A stretch of 41,305 nt of DNA from a virus: positions 1 to 41,305 of the IMG/VR virus record IMGVR_UViG_3300020197_000054; one strand, 5' to 3'. Under the pieces are notes generated by a model. The model was not told where the DNA came from. It made no database searches and saw nothing but the letters and a program-made list of their open reading frames with translations. Position numbers and translations under genes: made by a program. Shown here in pieces: positions 18,782-28,010 of this stretch; the first letter of the stretch is position 1; every line of letters begins with the position of its first letter.

Positions 18782-21700
18782 TGGCGATTAAAAAATATAC
18801 TTGCCCTCCACAATCCGCAACAGGGGCGGGAACTTTTTCAGATGACTTAGTTGGATTACAATTAGTTGCTGGAGGAGGTTTAACGCAAGGAAATTTTGAA
18901 TTCGTTACGTCAACGTCTGAAAAGACTAATAGGAATTTTATTACAGGTGTTTTTTCTGACCCTATCAATTTAGAATCGATAGGTATTAATAGTATTGAAC
19001 AATCTAAAACTATTTTAGAAAAAAACTTTAAAGTCTATCCAAATTTTGATTTAACCCAAGTTAATAATTTTACACTATATGGGTCAATGGTCAAAAGAAT
19101 GTCGGCATCCGCAACTAAAATTATTAGTTTTTTCCCCGCAGCTATCGAATCGACCTTCATGGGTATAAATTATATTACAGGAGTAACCGCAAATAATATA
19201 GTTTATAGTGAATTAAATGACTCAACAACATTTGATTTAGATATTGCAAGATTAAGAAATCCATTCGATGTTGATTTTACCAATAACTCAACAAGAAATT
19301 TAGAACTTAAAGAAATACAAGTTTCTCCTTTAAGAGATATGAAAATACAATACGCTAAGTATTCTTTATTTTTTAATGATGGTGAATATAAAGTTATAAA
19401 TATAGTACCGACAGATAGTTTAAGTAATGGTATTTTAACATTAACTGTTAGTGGAGACCCTTTTTCAGGTGAAACTGTTGTTTTTGATAATTTAGTTATA
19501 CGTCCTAATGACCTTGAAGTTAATAGTGTTTTTAAAGAAGTTTTTGATGAGGTTGAACAGTTCTTATTAAATAGGAATGTTAGCCCAAAGTATACATCAA
19601 CATTTAATATACCAAGAGAAGCTGAAGATGGTAGTTATTATATTGAATCACTTAATCTTACATGGCCATTATATGGTACATGGAATATCGATATTTTAAC
19701 AAAGGCTTTTGAAAGTTACATTATATCGTTAAATGATGTTAGTGAATCTTTTGACGGATATAAAACAAATTTAATTTCTAGGTTTTTAACAACAGGTGCA
19801 TTTAAAGAGTTTGATACGATAGGTCAAAAAATGGAAAAAGTTCTACAAATTTATGGTAGAAGTTTTGACGAAACTAAAAAATATATAACCGCATTGTCAT
19901 TTATGACATCGGTTAATTATAATGTTGGTAATGATATACCATCACAATTATTAAAAAATTTAGCACAAACTTTAGGTTGGACAACTAATATGTCCCCAAT
20001 TTCTAACGAAGAGTTGTTGTCATCAGTTTTTGGAAAAACAAAACAAGATAAAAGTAACTTTACAGGAATATCTCAACCACAAACACCCGATGAATTAAAT
20101 TACCAATACTTTAGAAATTTAATTTTAAATTCCGCATTTTTATTTAAGTCTAAAGGAACTAGGAAATCAATTGAAATATTATTAAGACTTATTGGAGCTC
20201 CAGAAGCATTAATTGAATTTAATGAATATGTTTATTTAGCGGACCAAAAAATAAATTTATCTCAATTTAATGAACAATATATACAAATATCTGGAGGTAC
20301 TTACATCGAATTTACCCCAATATTAGACCCAACAGACATCTATTCAATTTTTGGAAATCAATACACAGGGTTTACGACAAGCGCAACTATAAAAGATGTG
20401 AATGTAAGTTTAGATGATTACCCGATGGACGAATTCGGGTACCCATATTCACCTCCAGATACCGAAGATTACTTTTTCCAAAAAGGTAGTGGATGGTTTG
20501 AACAAACACCACAACATAGGGCACCTGAAGAAGTTAACCTAACTAATAGTGTGTTTGTGGGAAATAACCCAAATTATCAAACAATGTTATTACCGTATTC
20601 ATATGGACAAGAATATTTAAATAGATTTAGAAAATTCCCATTTATGAATTTAGGGTATCAATTAACACCTACAATTGATAATAATAAAAGTTGGGTGGAT
20701 AATGAAGTTGGTATTAGAACTAATCTTGATGGTAATTTTAATGCTAGATATTTTGTAGAAGATGATAGATTAGTACTAAATGTTAAGAATGTTGATTTAT
20801 TTTTAAATCCTGCTCAAGGGTTGGTTTATGATGTATGGGTAATGTCTAGAGAATTTAACTACCCAATACCAAATCAAGGATTAAATTATATCCCACCAAC
20901 ATACTGTGACCCTAAACCATATAGTCCGTACCCTGGAAGAGGAGGTGTTGATTGGACGGAAATTGTACCATTACCAAAAAGAAAAACATTTTTTGAATTC
21001 GCTCAAACTTTTTGGTATAATATGATTAATGTGAGAAATCGACAATATGCCACAAACGGAAAAACAGGAGGTTACCCAACACTCGATTCAATATATTGGA
21101 AGTATTTAGAATCTCAACAAACTATCAATATTCCAAACGATAATTTTACATACAAAACAATGATGGATTATGTGAATGGATTGGGGGATTATTGGATTAG
21201 GTTAGTTGAGCAAATGATACCTGCAACAACTATTTGGAATACGGGTGTTAAATTAGAGAATTCTATATTCCATAGACAAAAATTTGTTTGGAGAAGACAA
21301 GAAGGGTGTCAATTAATACCTATACCATGTAAACCATGTTCATTAATAAATAACATATTTACATATGACTGCCCAATCGAAAGTGTAGAATGTGCAATAT
21401 ATCCTTGGGTTAACAACCCACAAATTCAAACTTTAAATGCGGTTTTAGGAAATGTTTTAAATTCGTATTTAACTACTAATGGTTATACATTAAATGATTG
21501 TGATTTTAATGGTATGACAACTAAATGGTTTGTTGATATTAGAGTTGACGATACCGTGGTTGTAAGTTATCCATTCTTTAGTGGTGTTGGTTATAGTAGC
21601 CCATCATATAGTTCACCAACTGTTGACATGTGGGATGATGCGTTAAGTAACGCTTTGGATTCTTTAAAAGATTATGGATTTGATTATTATTTAACAAATG

Positions 21701-21801
21701 AAGATACGGTTGTTGTTTATAATCAAGTATGTTCAGTTTCTGAACAAGGTATCAATTTTAAATTGAATATAGGGATAAACTTTGAAATATTATGTAATTA
21801 A
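18781..21801 (+). CDS. Large baseplate protein with a tail-protein-I-like segment
   Basis: 1006 aa. The middle (residues ~340-480) is helical and holds RSFDETKKYITALSFMTSVN, PSQLLKNLAQTLGW, and LFKSKGTRKSIEILLRLIGA. The KGT-x2-[SA]-I-x2-LLRLIG pattern followed by a short Pro/Glu turn resembles phage tail protein I / baseplate wedge proteins, where this region assembles with gp6/J. The N-terminal third is beta-rich. Residues ~560-760 are Pro/Tyr/Asn-rich, and the C-terminal ~160 residues begin with a Cys cluster (IPIPCKPCSLINN, YDCPIESVECAIYPW). The family likeness is an inference from the motif and operon position; T4 itself has no protein of this length and architecture. Confidence 0.7.
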   Translation: MAIKKYTCPPQSATGAGTFSDDLVGLQLVAGGGLTQGNFEFVTSTSEKTNRNFITGVFSDPINLESIGINSIEQSKTILEKNFKVYPNFDLTQVNNFTLYGSMVKRMSASATKIISFFPAAIESTFMGINYITGVTANNIVYSELNDSTTFDLDIARLRNPFDVDFTNNSTRNLELKEIQVSPLRDMKIQYAKYSLFFNDGEYKVINIVPTDSLSNGILTLTVSGDPFSGETVVFDNLVIRPNDLEVNSVFKEVFDEVEQFLLNRNVSPKYTSTFNIPREAEDGSYYIESLNLTWPLYGTWNIDILTKAFESYIISLNDVSESFDGYKTNLISRFLTTGAFKEFDTIGQKMEKVLQIYGRSFDETKKYITALSFMTSVNYNVGNDIPSQLLKNLAQTLGWTTNMSPISNEELLSSVFGKTKQDKSNFTGISQPQTPDELNYQYFRNLILNSAFLFKSKGTRKSIEILLRLIGAPEALIEFNEYVYLADQKINLSQFNEQYIQISGGTYIEFTPILDPTDIYSIFGNQYTGFTTSATIKDVNVSLDDYPMDEFGYPYSPPDTEDYFFQKGSGWFEQTPQHRAPEEVNLTNSVFVGNNPNYQTMLLPYSYGQEYLNRFRKFPFMNLGYQLTPTIDNNKSWVDNEVGIRTNLDGNFNARYFVEDDRLVLNVKNVDLFLNPAQGLVYDVWVMSREFNYPIPNQGLNYIPPTYCDPKPYSPYPGRGGVDWTEIVPLPKRKTFFEFAQTFWYNMINVRNRQYATNGKTGGYPTLDSIYWKYLESQQTINIPNDNFTYKTMMDYVNGLGDYWIRLVEQMIPATTIWNTGVKLENSIFHRQKFVWRRQEGCQLIPIPCKPCSLINNIFTYDCPIESVECAIYPWVNNPQIQTLNAVLGNVLNSYLTTNGYTLNDCDFNGMTTKWFVDIRVDDTVVVSYPFFSGVGYSSPSYSSPTVDMWDDALSNALDSLKDYGFDYYLTNEDTVVVYNQVCSVSEQGINFKLNIGINFEILCN

Positions 21802-24728
21802 TGTGTGATTTAAATGTATCTATTGCGGGTATAACAGGTGATTGTTTTAATACTGATTCAGGTGCTTTTACAATATCTATTAACGGTACGGCACCTGACT
21901 ATACAGTTGATTGGATAAACCCTCCTTATGGAACAATTCCATTAGGACCTGGAGTTGTTGGATACACTATAGATAATTTATCTGCAGGTACCTATACATT
22001 TGACATAATAGACAGTTGTTTACCCGATAATAATTACCAAACAATTAATGTTAATGTTTCATCAGGGACTTGTGTGAGTTTAACAGGTGTTGAGAACACA
22101 AGTTGTGGTTTAAATAATGGTAGTTTAACCGCAACAACAACAACACAGTATAACACCGCAAAATTCTATCTTTATGATACGACTATTGGATATATAACAT
22201 CCGCAACATCATTAAATAATTTTTATGTGTTTGACAATTTAGGTGCAGGAACATATTATGTTGTTGGAGATGACGGGGGCGGTTGTACAGGTAAATCAGA
22301 AACTTGTATAATAATGAATTCAAATGAACTTAGTGTTGGTTTATTCATAGTTAACGCTTCATCTTGTGCGCCAAATACAGGAGCTATTTATGTTACAGGA
22401 GTTACAGGTACACCACCATATACTTATTCATGGAGCCCTGGAGGGCAAACTACCAATTCAATAACAGGACTAACAGTAGGTAATTACATTTTAACTGTTA
22501 CAGACTCTGAAGGATGTATACAAAGTTCGGGAATTACAATTACCGCAAAACCACCTGTTGGTTTGGTCGATATTTCATTTGTTAACCCTACTTGTTTTGC
22601 TTCTGATGGTGAAGTTAGTTTAATAGTTTCAGGAGGAACCGCACCATTCCAATATGTAGGGTCGAATGGACACATTGATACTACATTTAGTAACACTAAT
22701 ACATTTTATAATATTCCTGCGGGACCATTTACAGTAGTAGTTAAAGATGCGGGTAATTGTAGTTTTACTGCAACGACTACATTGTTAACACCTGGAGGGT
22801 TAAATGTCACATCAGTTAATGTAACCAATTCAACATGCAGTGGGAATGGAGGTAAAATTGATGTTAATATTTTTGGAGGTTCGCCACCATATACATATAC
22901 TTTAACGGACTCATTAAGTAATAATACAGTGGTAAACGGGAATTTTACTAGTTGGTCTTTTAATGGTCTTTCTTCAGGTAGTTATATTTTAACAATTTCA
23001 GATTCAGGACCTTGCGATTTTGTGGGTACATATATAGTTAATAATAATGAATTATTTGAATTAACAGTTGAAACAACAGGTACGACATGTAATCAAGAAG
23101 ATGGTTCGGTATTACTATCAATTACCCCAGGAGGTACCCCACCATTCCACTATGAAATTGATGGTTATTCAGACTTCTCAAATAATTTAGAATTTTTATA
23201 TGAAAATCTACCAAGTGGTAACTATGTTGCAACAGTTACCGATGCTAATTATTGCCAACAAGAATTACCATTTACAATTGTAGGCTCAAGTACCGTAGAT
23301 TTTCTTTTAATTGGTACTGATTCATTAAATGGTAGTAATGGAACCATAAGCGCATTAATTACAAATGGTACACCACCATTTACATTAACTTGGAGTCCAA
23401 ATGTTAACGGTCAAACGGGTACTGAAATCGACACTCTTAGTGCTGGAACATATACTTTAACTGTTGTTGATAATAATGGATGTAGTAAAACAAGAACAAT
23501 TACAATAAATGGGTTTAATAAATTATCTTCATATCAAGTTTATAATATTTGTGATGAAGACTTTTTTAACACAGGTCAAACAGGTAGGAAAGGACCTCAA
23601 GAAATGTTAACTGAAGGATTCCATGATTTAACAAGTGGAGACACTAACTGTATTTTAAATAGAGCTATTTTCACAGTAAAAACAATTATTAATGGGGATT
23701 TAAAAGAACAATCATTTTATACAGGGGCAACACTATCAGATTTCCCATCAGATAATGAATTTTATGATGTTGTGGAAAGTTTACTTTTAACTTATAATAT
23801 CATTGGTGAAATTGTGATTGACGCGGTTAAAAATACATTAACAATTGAAAGCGTATGTGACGTAACAATCGAAACTTTAGACGCAACTGTTAAAGTTGAG
23901 TTGGACATATCTTATGATATTAGTTGTGAAACTTGTGAAACTCAAACACCAACACCAACACCTACAGCAACGCCTACACCTACTCCGACGCCAACAATAT
24001 CAGTCTCAGCATGTACTGTAATTTACGTTGTTGAAAATAATGATATATACGCATATGACCTATCATCAAATGTTAGTACATTGTTACCGGTCCCGTCAAA
24101 CGTTAGTAACGTTGATATTGCACACACGGATAGTAAATTATGGGTAAACAATAATTTTATGGTAAGGGAATGGGATATAACATTAAGCCCATTTAGTGCA
24201 ACATTCAATAGAGATATAACATTCCCATTTACAGTAGGTAATGGTTTAGGGGTCATCGATAATCAAACACTTATAACAACAAATGAATCATCCCCTCAAT
24301 CAGTTTATGAGATGGATATTACAACCACAACTGCGGTTGATACATTTAAATTTAACTTACCACCAACACATTTAGTTGCCGGAGATATAATGTTAACAAC
24401 AACCAATAAACTTTTAGTTACCACCGCGGAAAGTCCAAACATATATCTATTACAATATGATTATTTAACGGGTGTTTTAGAGTTAACAATAACTCTAAAC
24501 CCAACTGTTGGTGGTGGTCCTTGGGGTATCTTCGAGGAATTTGGTAATATTTATATCACCGATTCATTGGGGCGTATCTATAATGTGGATACGTCAAGTC
24601 CGTATAACATTACTTTAATTAACTCCACAGGTAACTTAATATATGGAGCATCTCAATCACCAGTATGTTTAACGACTGATTTTACAACTCCAACCCCAAC
24701 CCCAAGTATTACTCCTACCTTAACTTAA
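21801..24728 (+). CDS. Tail adhesin with SprB-type repeats, Thr/Pro linker and beta-propeller-like domain
   Basis: 975 aa, start overlapping the preceding stop. Residues ~3-570 contain about seven SprB-like repeats of 65-75 residues, each with a Cys near its start, a GG-x-PP-[FY] turn (GVTGTPPYTYSWSPGG, GGTAPFQY, GGSPPYTY, GGTPPFHYEIDG), a G-x-Y/F strand and a final TVTDSEGC-like end. SprB repeats are known from the flavobacterial gliding adhesin. A Thr/Pro linker follows at ~715-733. Residues ~735-955 then look like a six- or seven-blade repeat domain (NNDIYAYDLSSNVSTLL, NIYITDSLGRIYNVDTSS). The protein ends inside a second Thr/Pro tract (TPTPTPSITPTLT). An open -1 frame continues beyond the stop to 24799; see the separate entry. 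Probably a host-contact protein. Confidence 0.75.
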   Translation: MCDLNVSIAGITGDCFNTDSGAFTISINGTAPDYTVDWINPPYGTIPLGPGVVGYTIDNLSAGTYTFDIIDSCLPDNNYQTINVNVSSGTCVSLTGVENTSCGLNNGSLTATTTTQYNTAKFYLYDTTIGYITSATSLNNFYVFDNLGAGTYYVVGDDGGGCTGKSETCIIMNSNELSVGLFIVNASSCAPNTGAIYVTGVTGTPPYTYSWSPGGQTTNSITGLTVGNYILTVTDSEGCIQSSGITITAKPPVGLVDISFVNPTCFASDGEVSLIVSGGTAPFQYVGSNGHIDTTFSNTNTFYNIPAGPFTVVVKDAGNCSFTATTTLLTPGGLNVTSVNVTNSTCSGNGGKIDVNIFGGSPPYTYTLTDSLSNNTVVNGNFTSWSFNGLSSGSYILTISDSGPCDFVGTYIVNNNELFELTVETTGTTCNQEDGSVLLSITPGGTPPFHYEIDGYSDFSNNLEFLYENLPSGNYVATVTDANYCQQELPFTIVGSSTVDFLLIGTDSLNGSNGTISALITNGTPPFTLTWSPNVNGQTGTEIDTLSAGTYTLTVVDNNGCSKTRTITINGFNKLSSYQVYNICDEDFFNTGQTGRKGPQEMLTEGFHDLTSGDTNCILNRAIFTVKTIINGDLKEQSFYTGATLSDFPSDNEFYDVVESLLLTYNIIGEIVIDAVKNTLTIESVCDVTIETLDATVKVELDISYDISCETCETQTPTPTPTATPTPTPTPTISVSACTVIYVVENNDIYAYDLSSNVSTLLPVPSNVSNVDIAHTDSKLWVNNNFMVREWDITLSPFSATFNRDITFPFTVGNGLGVIDNQTLITTNESSPQSVYEMDITTTTAVDTFKFNLPPTHLVAGDIMLTTTNKLLVTTAESPNIYLLQYDYLTGVLELTITLNPTVGGGPWGIFEEFGNIYITDSLGRIYNVDTSSPYNITLINSTGNLIYGASQSPVCLTTDFTTPTPTPSITPTLT
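23943..23999 (+). repeat. Thr-Pro repeat tract (linker)
   Basis: A run of ACN-CCN codons encodes about nine Thr-Pro pairs between the SprB-repeat part and the propeller-like part of the 975-aa protein. Codons vary at the third position (ACA, ACG, ACT; CCA, CCT, CCG), so selection is on the peptide rather than on the DNA repeat. Confidence 0.8.
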
Positions 24729-24799
24729 ATGTATGGTGTTTCGGTAATCAAATATTAATCAGTAATACTACTAAATTTTTAGAATTAACTAATAGTTAA
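24680..24799 (+). other. Open -1 frame running past the stop of the 975-aa protein
   Basis: In the -1 frame relative to the 975-aa gene, the sequence is open from 24680 (just after a TGA) to a TAA at 24797-24799, 40 codons in all. It covers the terminal Thr/Pro tract and then the 71 bases after the annotated stop. The part after the stop would read NVWCFGNQILISNTTKFLEL plus four residues and would end three bases before the terminator stem. It could be a frameshifted C-terminus (programmed, or caused by an indel in the C-rich tract) or chance. Without a frameshift nothing starts here. Confidence 0.35.
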
Positions 24800-24802
24800 A
24801 AA

Positions 24803-24830
24803 AAAATATCGTCTAAAAAGACGATATTTT
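24803..24830. terminator. Bidirectional terminator between the convergent tail operons
   Basis: A perfect 12-bp stem (AAAATATCGTCT, loop AAAA, AGACGATATTTT) with A-rich sequence on the left and T's in the right arm, so it can end transcripts from both sides. It lies between the plus-strand SprB-repeat gene and the minus-strand RuvC-like gene. Confidence 0.85.
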
Positions 24831-24854
24831 AAATAATCGGTATTTTGAACGATA

Positions 24855-25454
24855 TTACCAAATTTTTTCCTGATTCATATAACCTAATACACAACAGTAC
24901 GCATCGGTCATATCAAAATTCTCTTTTTTTAACGTATTATTTTTAGTATAGACCCAAGTAATTTGAGGTTCTCGTTCTGCAACCAAATCCCATATAATTT
25001 GTTTTTTGTCACAATCTTTTGGGTACCCACCGAACAGTACAAATTTACCTTTATCATTTTGTTGAATTAAATTAGGAAAGGCAGATTTTCTAGAATTATA
25101 AGTCGAGACGTACTCAGGAATAATACCCAAAATATCGTATATTTCTTTAGTTATTAGGGTATTAAACCTCATTAAAGTCTGAATGGTATAAACATTATTA
25201 CTATTCATTAAAGGTTCCTCAATCACAACTTTAGTTATACCTAAATTTTTATATTGAAGTAATTTACTTCTAAAAATTTCACTTTTTAGAATTAATTCTT
25301 TAATTTTATTATCTTGTTTAGGTTTAGGTATAGGTGATACATGGGTTAATTCCAACAACTCTCTTGACTCGATGTCAAATAATGCCCAACCAATGGTTTT
25401 GGTCGACACGTCTAACCCCAATACTTTTGGAGTATTCTCGATAGATTTTTTCAT
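24855..25454 (-). CDS. RuvC-like Holliday junction resolvase (RNase H fold)
   Basis: About 199 aa with the ATG at 25454, one base after the preceding stop; a TTG at 25466 would add four residues. The catalytic acidic residues of a RuvC-type nuclease are in order: VLGLDVSTKTIGWALFDI (first Asp, strand 1), KVVIEEPLM (Glu), and FDMTDAYCCVLGY (final Asp). The motif KKQIIWDLV lies between the last two. Such enzymes cut four-way junctions before DNA packaging. It is the last gene of the adhesin island, an odd neighbourhood for a recombination enzyme. Read-through from the tail-fibre genes may time it to late infection. T4 uses the unrelated gp49 for this job. RuvC-like proteins can also act in other nuclease roles, so the exact substrate is open. 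Confidence 0.8.
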   Translation of the reverse strand: MKKSIENTPKVLGLDVSTKTIGWALFDIESRELLELTHVSPIPKPKQDNKIKELILKSEIFRSKLLQYKNLGITKVVIEEPLMNSNNVYTIQTLMRFNTLITKEIYDILGIIPEYVSTYNSRKSAFPNLIQQNDKGKFVLFGGYPKDCDKKQIIWDLVAEREPQITWVYTKNNTLKKENFDMTDAYCCVLGYMNQEKIW

Positions 25455-25455
25455 A

Positions 25456-27984
25456 TTAAATGTCAAATTTAATCAAAAACTGCTGAATACCTTGTCTTAA
25501 AACAGGGGACTGCATTTTTGATATAATCATAAGATTTTTGTTAGAATCGTAAAGTCCAATTTCAGTTAAATACGAAGGTTTACCTTGTACCCATGTTGGA
25601 TTTGATGTTGCTTGAAATTCAGCCTGACTCAAATTTATCTTATATCTCATCTCATAAATTGTTGCTTGAATGTCAGTTTCTAATGAACCGTAGAAATAAT
25701 ATTCATCACCAAAATTTAATGATGTACCTGTATAACCAACGGGTGTTAATGGTATATAATTATTTAAGTTGTATGTTGGAGCGTCCTCATATAATTCATT
25801 TGTAATTACAAATGTCGTACTTGTTAACGATTCTTCAGTGATATAACCATTAACCATCATACTTGAGATTTGGTCTGTAAAATCAATTATCTTCCACTCA
25901 GAAGAGTTTGGTCTTCCTGTACCATCTACTTTTTGACAAATAATTTCAAATTTATCGGCGTAGAATCCTGATACAACATCACATCCCACAGGACAAGTTG
26001 TTGTTGTCGTAGTAAATGGGTCAAAAGTAGTCGTTGTCGTAGTAAATGGGTCAAACGTGGTAGTGGTTGTTGTTGGACTATATTCAGGTCTCAAACAAGG
26101 GAACTCAGCACCAAATCTAACCGCCACATTTTGAGATGGTTGTGGGTTACAATCAATATTAGGGCCTTGCATTACTGTGTAATAGTTACAATGTAATGAG
26201 TTTGTAAATACTGAAGTATTACTTAGTCTATAAGTAACGTGCATATATTGTGTATTACCCGTTAAAACACCTGTTAAAGAATTACTATCATTACCACAAG
26301 TATTAGGTGTGACTAATGAAGTCTTAGGAGCGGGTAACGTCCAATTCCTATTTGATTTATAAGACATTGCCGCGATAACTTCCTCATCGTCAATAATGAC
26401 AAGTTTAGAATCAGGAAATACTTTACCAATTCTATTAGGTAAGTTATTTGTATTTCTATGAGTATCCCATAAATGATAGTATCTAATACCTGGGGAATTC
26501 ATATCACTATTTTTAGTTGATTGTAAGTACTCAACTTTAAATAAATCTAAATCCTCAAATTCAGGTGGGTCAACCCAAAAAGTTTCACCAAAACAACATT
26601 CAGGATTTTTATGCCACATCAACCAAGGAATGTGTAATTTAAAGTTTCTTGCTTGACCCGTAGTATCTGAAGGGTTTGACACATCAAACGGCTCAAACGC
26701 AAATTTTTCACCATAGAAGAAATCTATAGTTTGATTTGTATAATGAATAACCGCAATTGCTTTTTGTTCTTCAGGAGTTACGATTACTTTATCACCTAAT
26801 GAATCATAATGGTACACTGAACTAGTGTTAGTTTGACCACTACTTGAAGCATAACCAAAGTATTCTTTAGTACCAAGATATTGTCTTGAACCAAAGTTGG
26901 TATAATCTTTACTAATCGATGAGAAAAGACCTGCAGGGTTTTCAGACCAAGGAATATTCATATTCCAAACTTTAACATCAAACTCATCAGTATAACAAAC
27001 AGATTCATAGTTAATAACATTATCCCTCCAATGAGGACGAGGAGTTATCGAATCATACATGGTTTGCATATTTGGTGGATATACAATCATTCTTGCATAA
27101 CAATCAGAAGATAAATTTGAAAAATCAGGTGTTGGTCTATCTAATGTAAATTCACCCAAACATATTGATGTTATTTTATAAGTTAACATTGAATAACAAC
27201 TACTAATAGGTGTTAAACAATCTGGCGGTGGTGGTGGGGGACAAGCTCTACTTGGGGTAGGTGTTGGACAGAATGTTGCAGATGGAGTTGGGGTAGGTGT
27301 AGGTGTCTCACAAGTAAATGACGCTGATGGGGTAGGTGATGGTGTTGGAGTTAGAGTATTATTACTTGCAGTTATACTTGGAGTAACCGTCATTGTTGGA
27401 GTTGGAGATGGTGTTGGGACATTTGAACATGTATTATTATATAAACCATTACCATCATAAAATATCGTAACAATGTCACCTACCGCAGGTTCTCTGAATG
27501 AAACACCATTAGAAACTAAAATTGGTGTTATAACATTGGTACCGTTTAAACTATTCATTCTTACTGAATAGTTTGCGTTGATAGCATATAAATCGTTAGT
27601 TATTGCACTCCATGAAGTAGTTTCGGCAGTTGTATTACCTGTGAAGAAACCTCTCATGGCGGCTCTGTTATAAACAGGACTAACTATTGAATCCATAAAA
27701 GGAACACCATATGTGTTGCCTGTAGAACCATCTACATAATATGGGTATTTAATATTTTCTTTATTTGATTGAGGAGACCCGCTAGAATTTTGAGCATTGA
27801 AGTTTGGCTCAAGAATCGTGGTATCAAATTGATTATAGGACACTGGTAATGTGTTATACGAAACTTCACTATCACCTATTTGAAAATAAGAAATATTAAA
27901 ATTACCTTGTGATAATTTTTGTCTTCCTGTATCAGTTAATCTTGTATTAATTAACCCCGATGTATTTTTAATAATGTATCCCAT
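25456..27984 (-). CDS. Tail fibre/adhesin with Thr/Pro and poly-Pro linkers
   Basis: 842 aa. The N-terminus (LINTRLTDTGRQKLSQGNFN, then YFQIGDSEVSY) resembles the attachment domain of phage tail-collar/fibre proteins, in which a 'T-x-x-G-x2-x-L-a-x-G' helix precedes a strand with GD. This suggests that it docks to the baseplate. Residues ~185-260 are Thr/Pro/Ser linkers interrupted by short Cys-bearing pieces and end in a run of six prolines (CPPPPPPD). Residues ~260-630 form a large globular region. Residues ~635-665 hold a duplicated Thr6-FDPF unit. The C-terminal ~180 residues are beta-rich and end in VLRQGIQQFLIKFDI. A TATTTAT box stands 5 bases upstream of its ATG, so it may have its own promoter. 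Confidence 0.72.
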   Translation of the reverse strand: MGYIIKNTSGLINTRLTDTGRQKLSQGNFNISYFQIGDSEVSYNTLPVSYNQFDTTILEPNFNAQNSSGSPQSNKENIKYPYYVDGSTGNTYGVPFMDSIVSPVYNRAAMRGFFTGNTTAETTSWSAITNDLYAINANYSVRMNSLNGTNVITPILVSNGVSFREPAVGDIVTIFYDGNGLYNNTCSNVPTPSPTPTMTVTPSITASNNTLTPTPSPTPSASFTCETPTPTPTPSATFCPTPTPSRACPPPPPPDCLTPISSCYSMLTYKITSICLGEFTLDRPTPDFSNLSSDCYARMIVYPPNMQTMYDSITPRPHWRDNVINYESVCYTDEFDVKVWNMNIPWSENPAGLFSSISKDYTNFGSRQYLGTKEYFGYASSSGQTNTSSVYHYDSLGDKVIVTPEEQKAIAVIHYTNQTIDFFYGEKFAFEPFDVSNPSDTTGQARNFKLHIPWLMWHKNPECCFGETFWVDPPEFEDLDLFKVEYLQSTKNSDMNSPGIRYYHLWDTHRNTNNLPNRIGKVFPDSKLVIIDDEEVIAAMSYKSNRNWTLPAPKTSLVTPNTCGNDSNSLTGVLTGNTQYMHVTYRLSNTSVFTNSLHCNYYTVMQGPNIDCNPQPSQNVAVRFGAEFPCLRPEYSPTTTTTTFDPFTTTTTTFDPFTTTTTTCPVGCDVVSGFYADKFEIICQKVDGTGRPNSSEWKIIDFTDQISSMMVNGYITEESLTSTTFVITNELYEDAPTYNLNNYIPLTPVGYTGTSLNFGDEYYFYGSLETDIQATIYEMRYKINLSQAEFQATSNPTWVQGKPSYLTEIGLYDSNKNLMIISKMQSPVLRQGIQQFLIKFDI
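26001..26075 (-). repeat. 30-bp tandem repeat encoding Thr6-FDPF
   Basis: Two 30-bp units (26001-26030 and 26031-26060) and a partial third share an exact 23-bp core starting at 26003 and 26033. They encode FDPF flanked by runs of six Thr. The near-identity at the DNA level, unlike the codon-varied Thr/Pro tracts, points to a recent duplication. Confidence 0.75.
27207..27420 (-). repeat. Thr/Pro/Ser and poly-Pro linker tract
   Basis: On the minus strand this region encodes a series of Thr-Pro and Ser-Pro pairs (PTPSPTPTM, TPTPSPTPS, ETPTPTPTPS, PTPTPS) separated by short Cys-containing pieces, ending in six prolines. It divides the N-terminal docking part from the rest of the 842-aa fibre protein. 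Confidence 0.8.
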
Positions 27985-27989
27985 TGATT

Positions 27990-27996
27990 ATAAATA
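27990..27996 (-). promoter_or_regulatory. TATTTAT box upstream of the 842-aa fibre gene
   Basis: On the minus strand AATATTTATAATCA precedes the ATG directly; the box ends 5 bases before it. It fills the 26-base gap between two co-directional genes. Confidence 0.4.
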
Positions 27997-28010
27997 TTCT
28001 TATTTAATTT

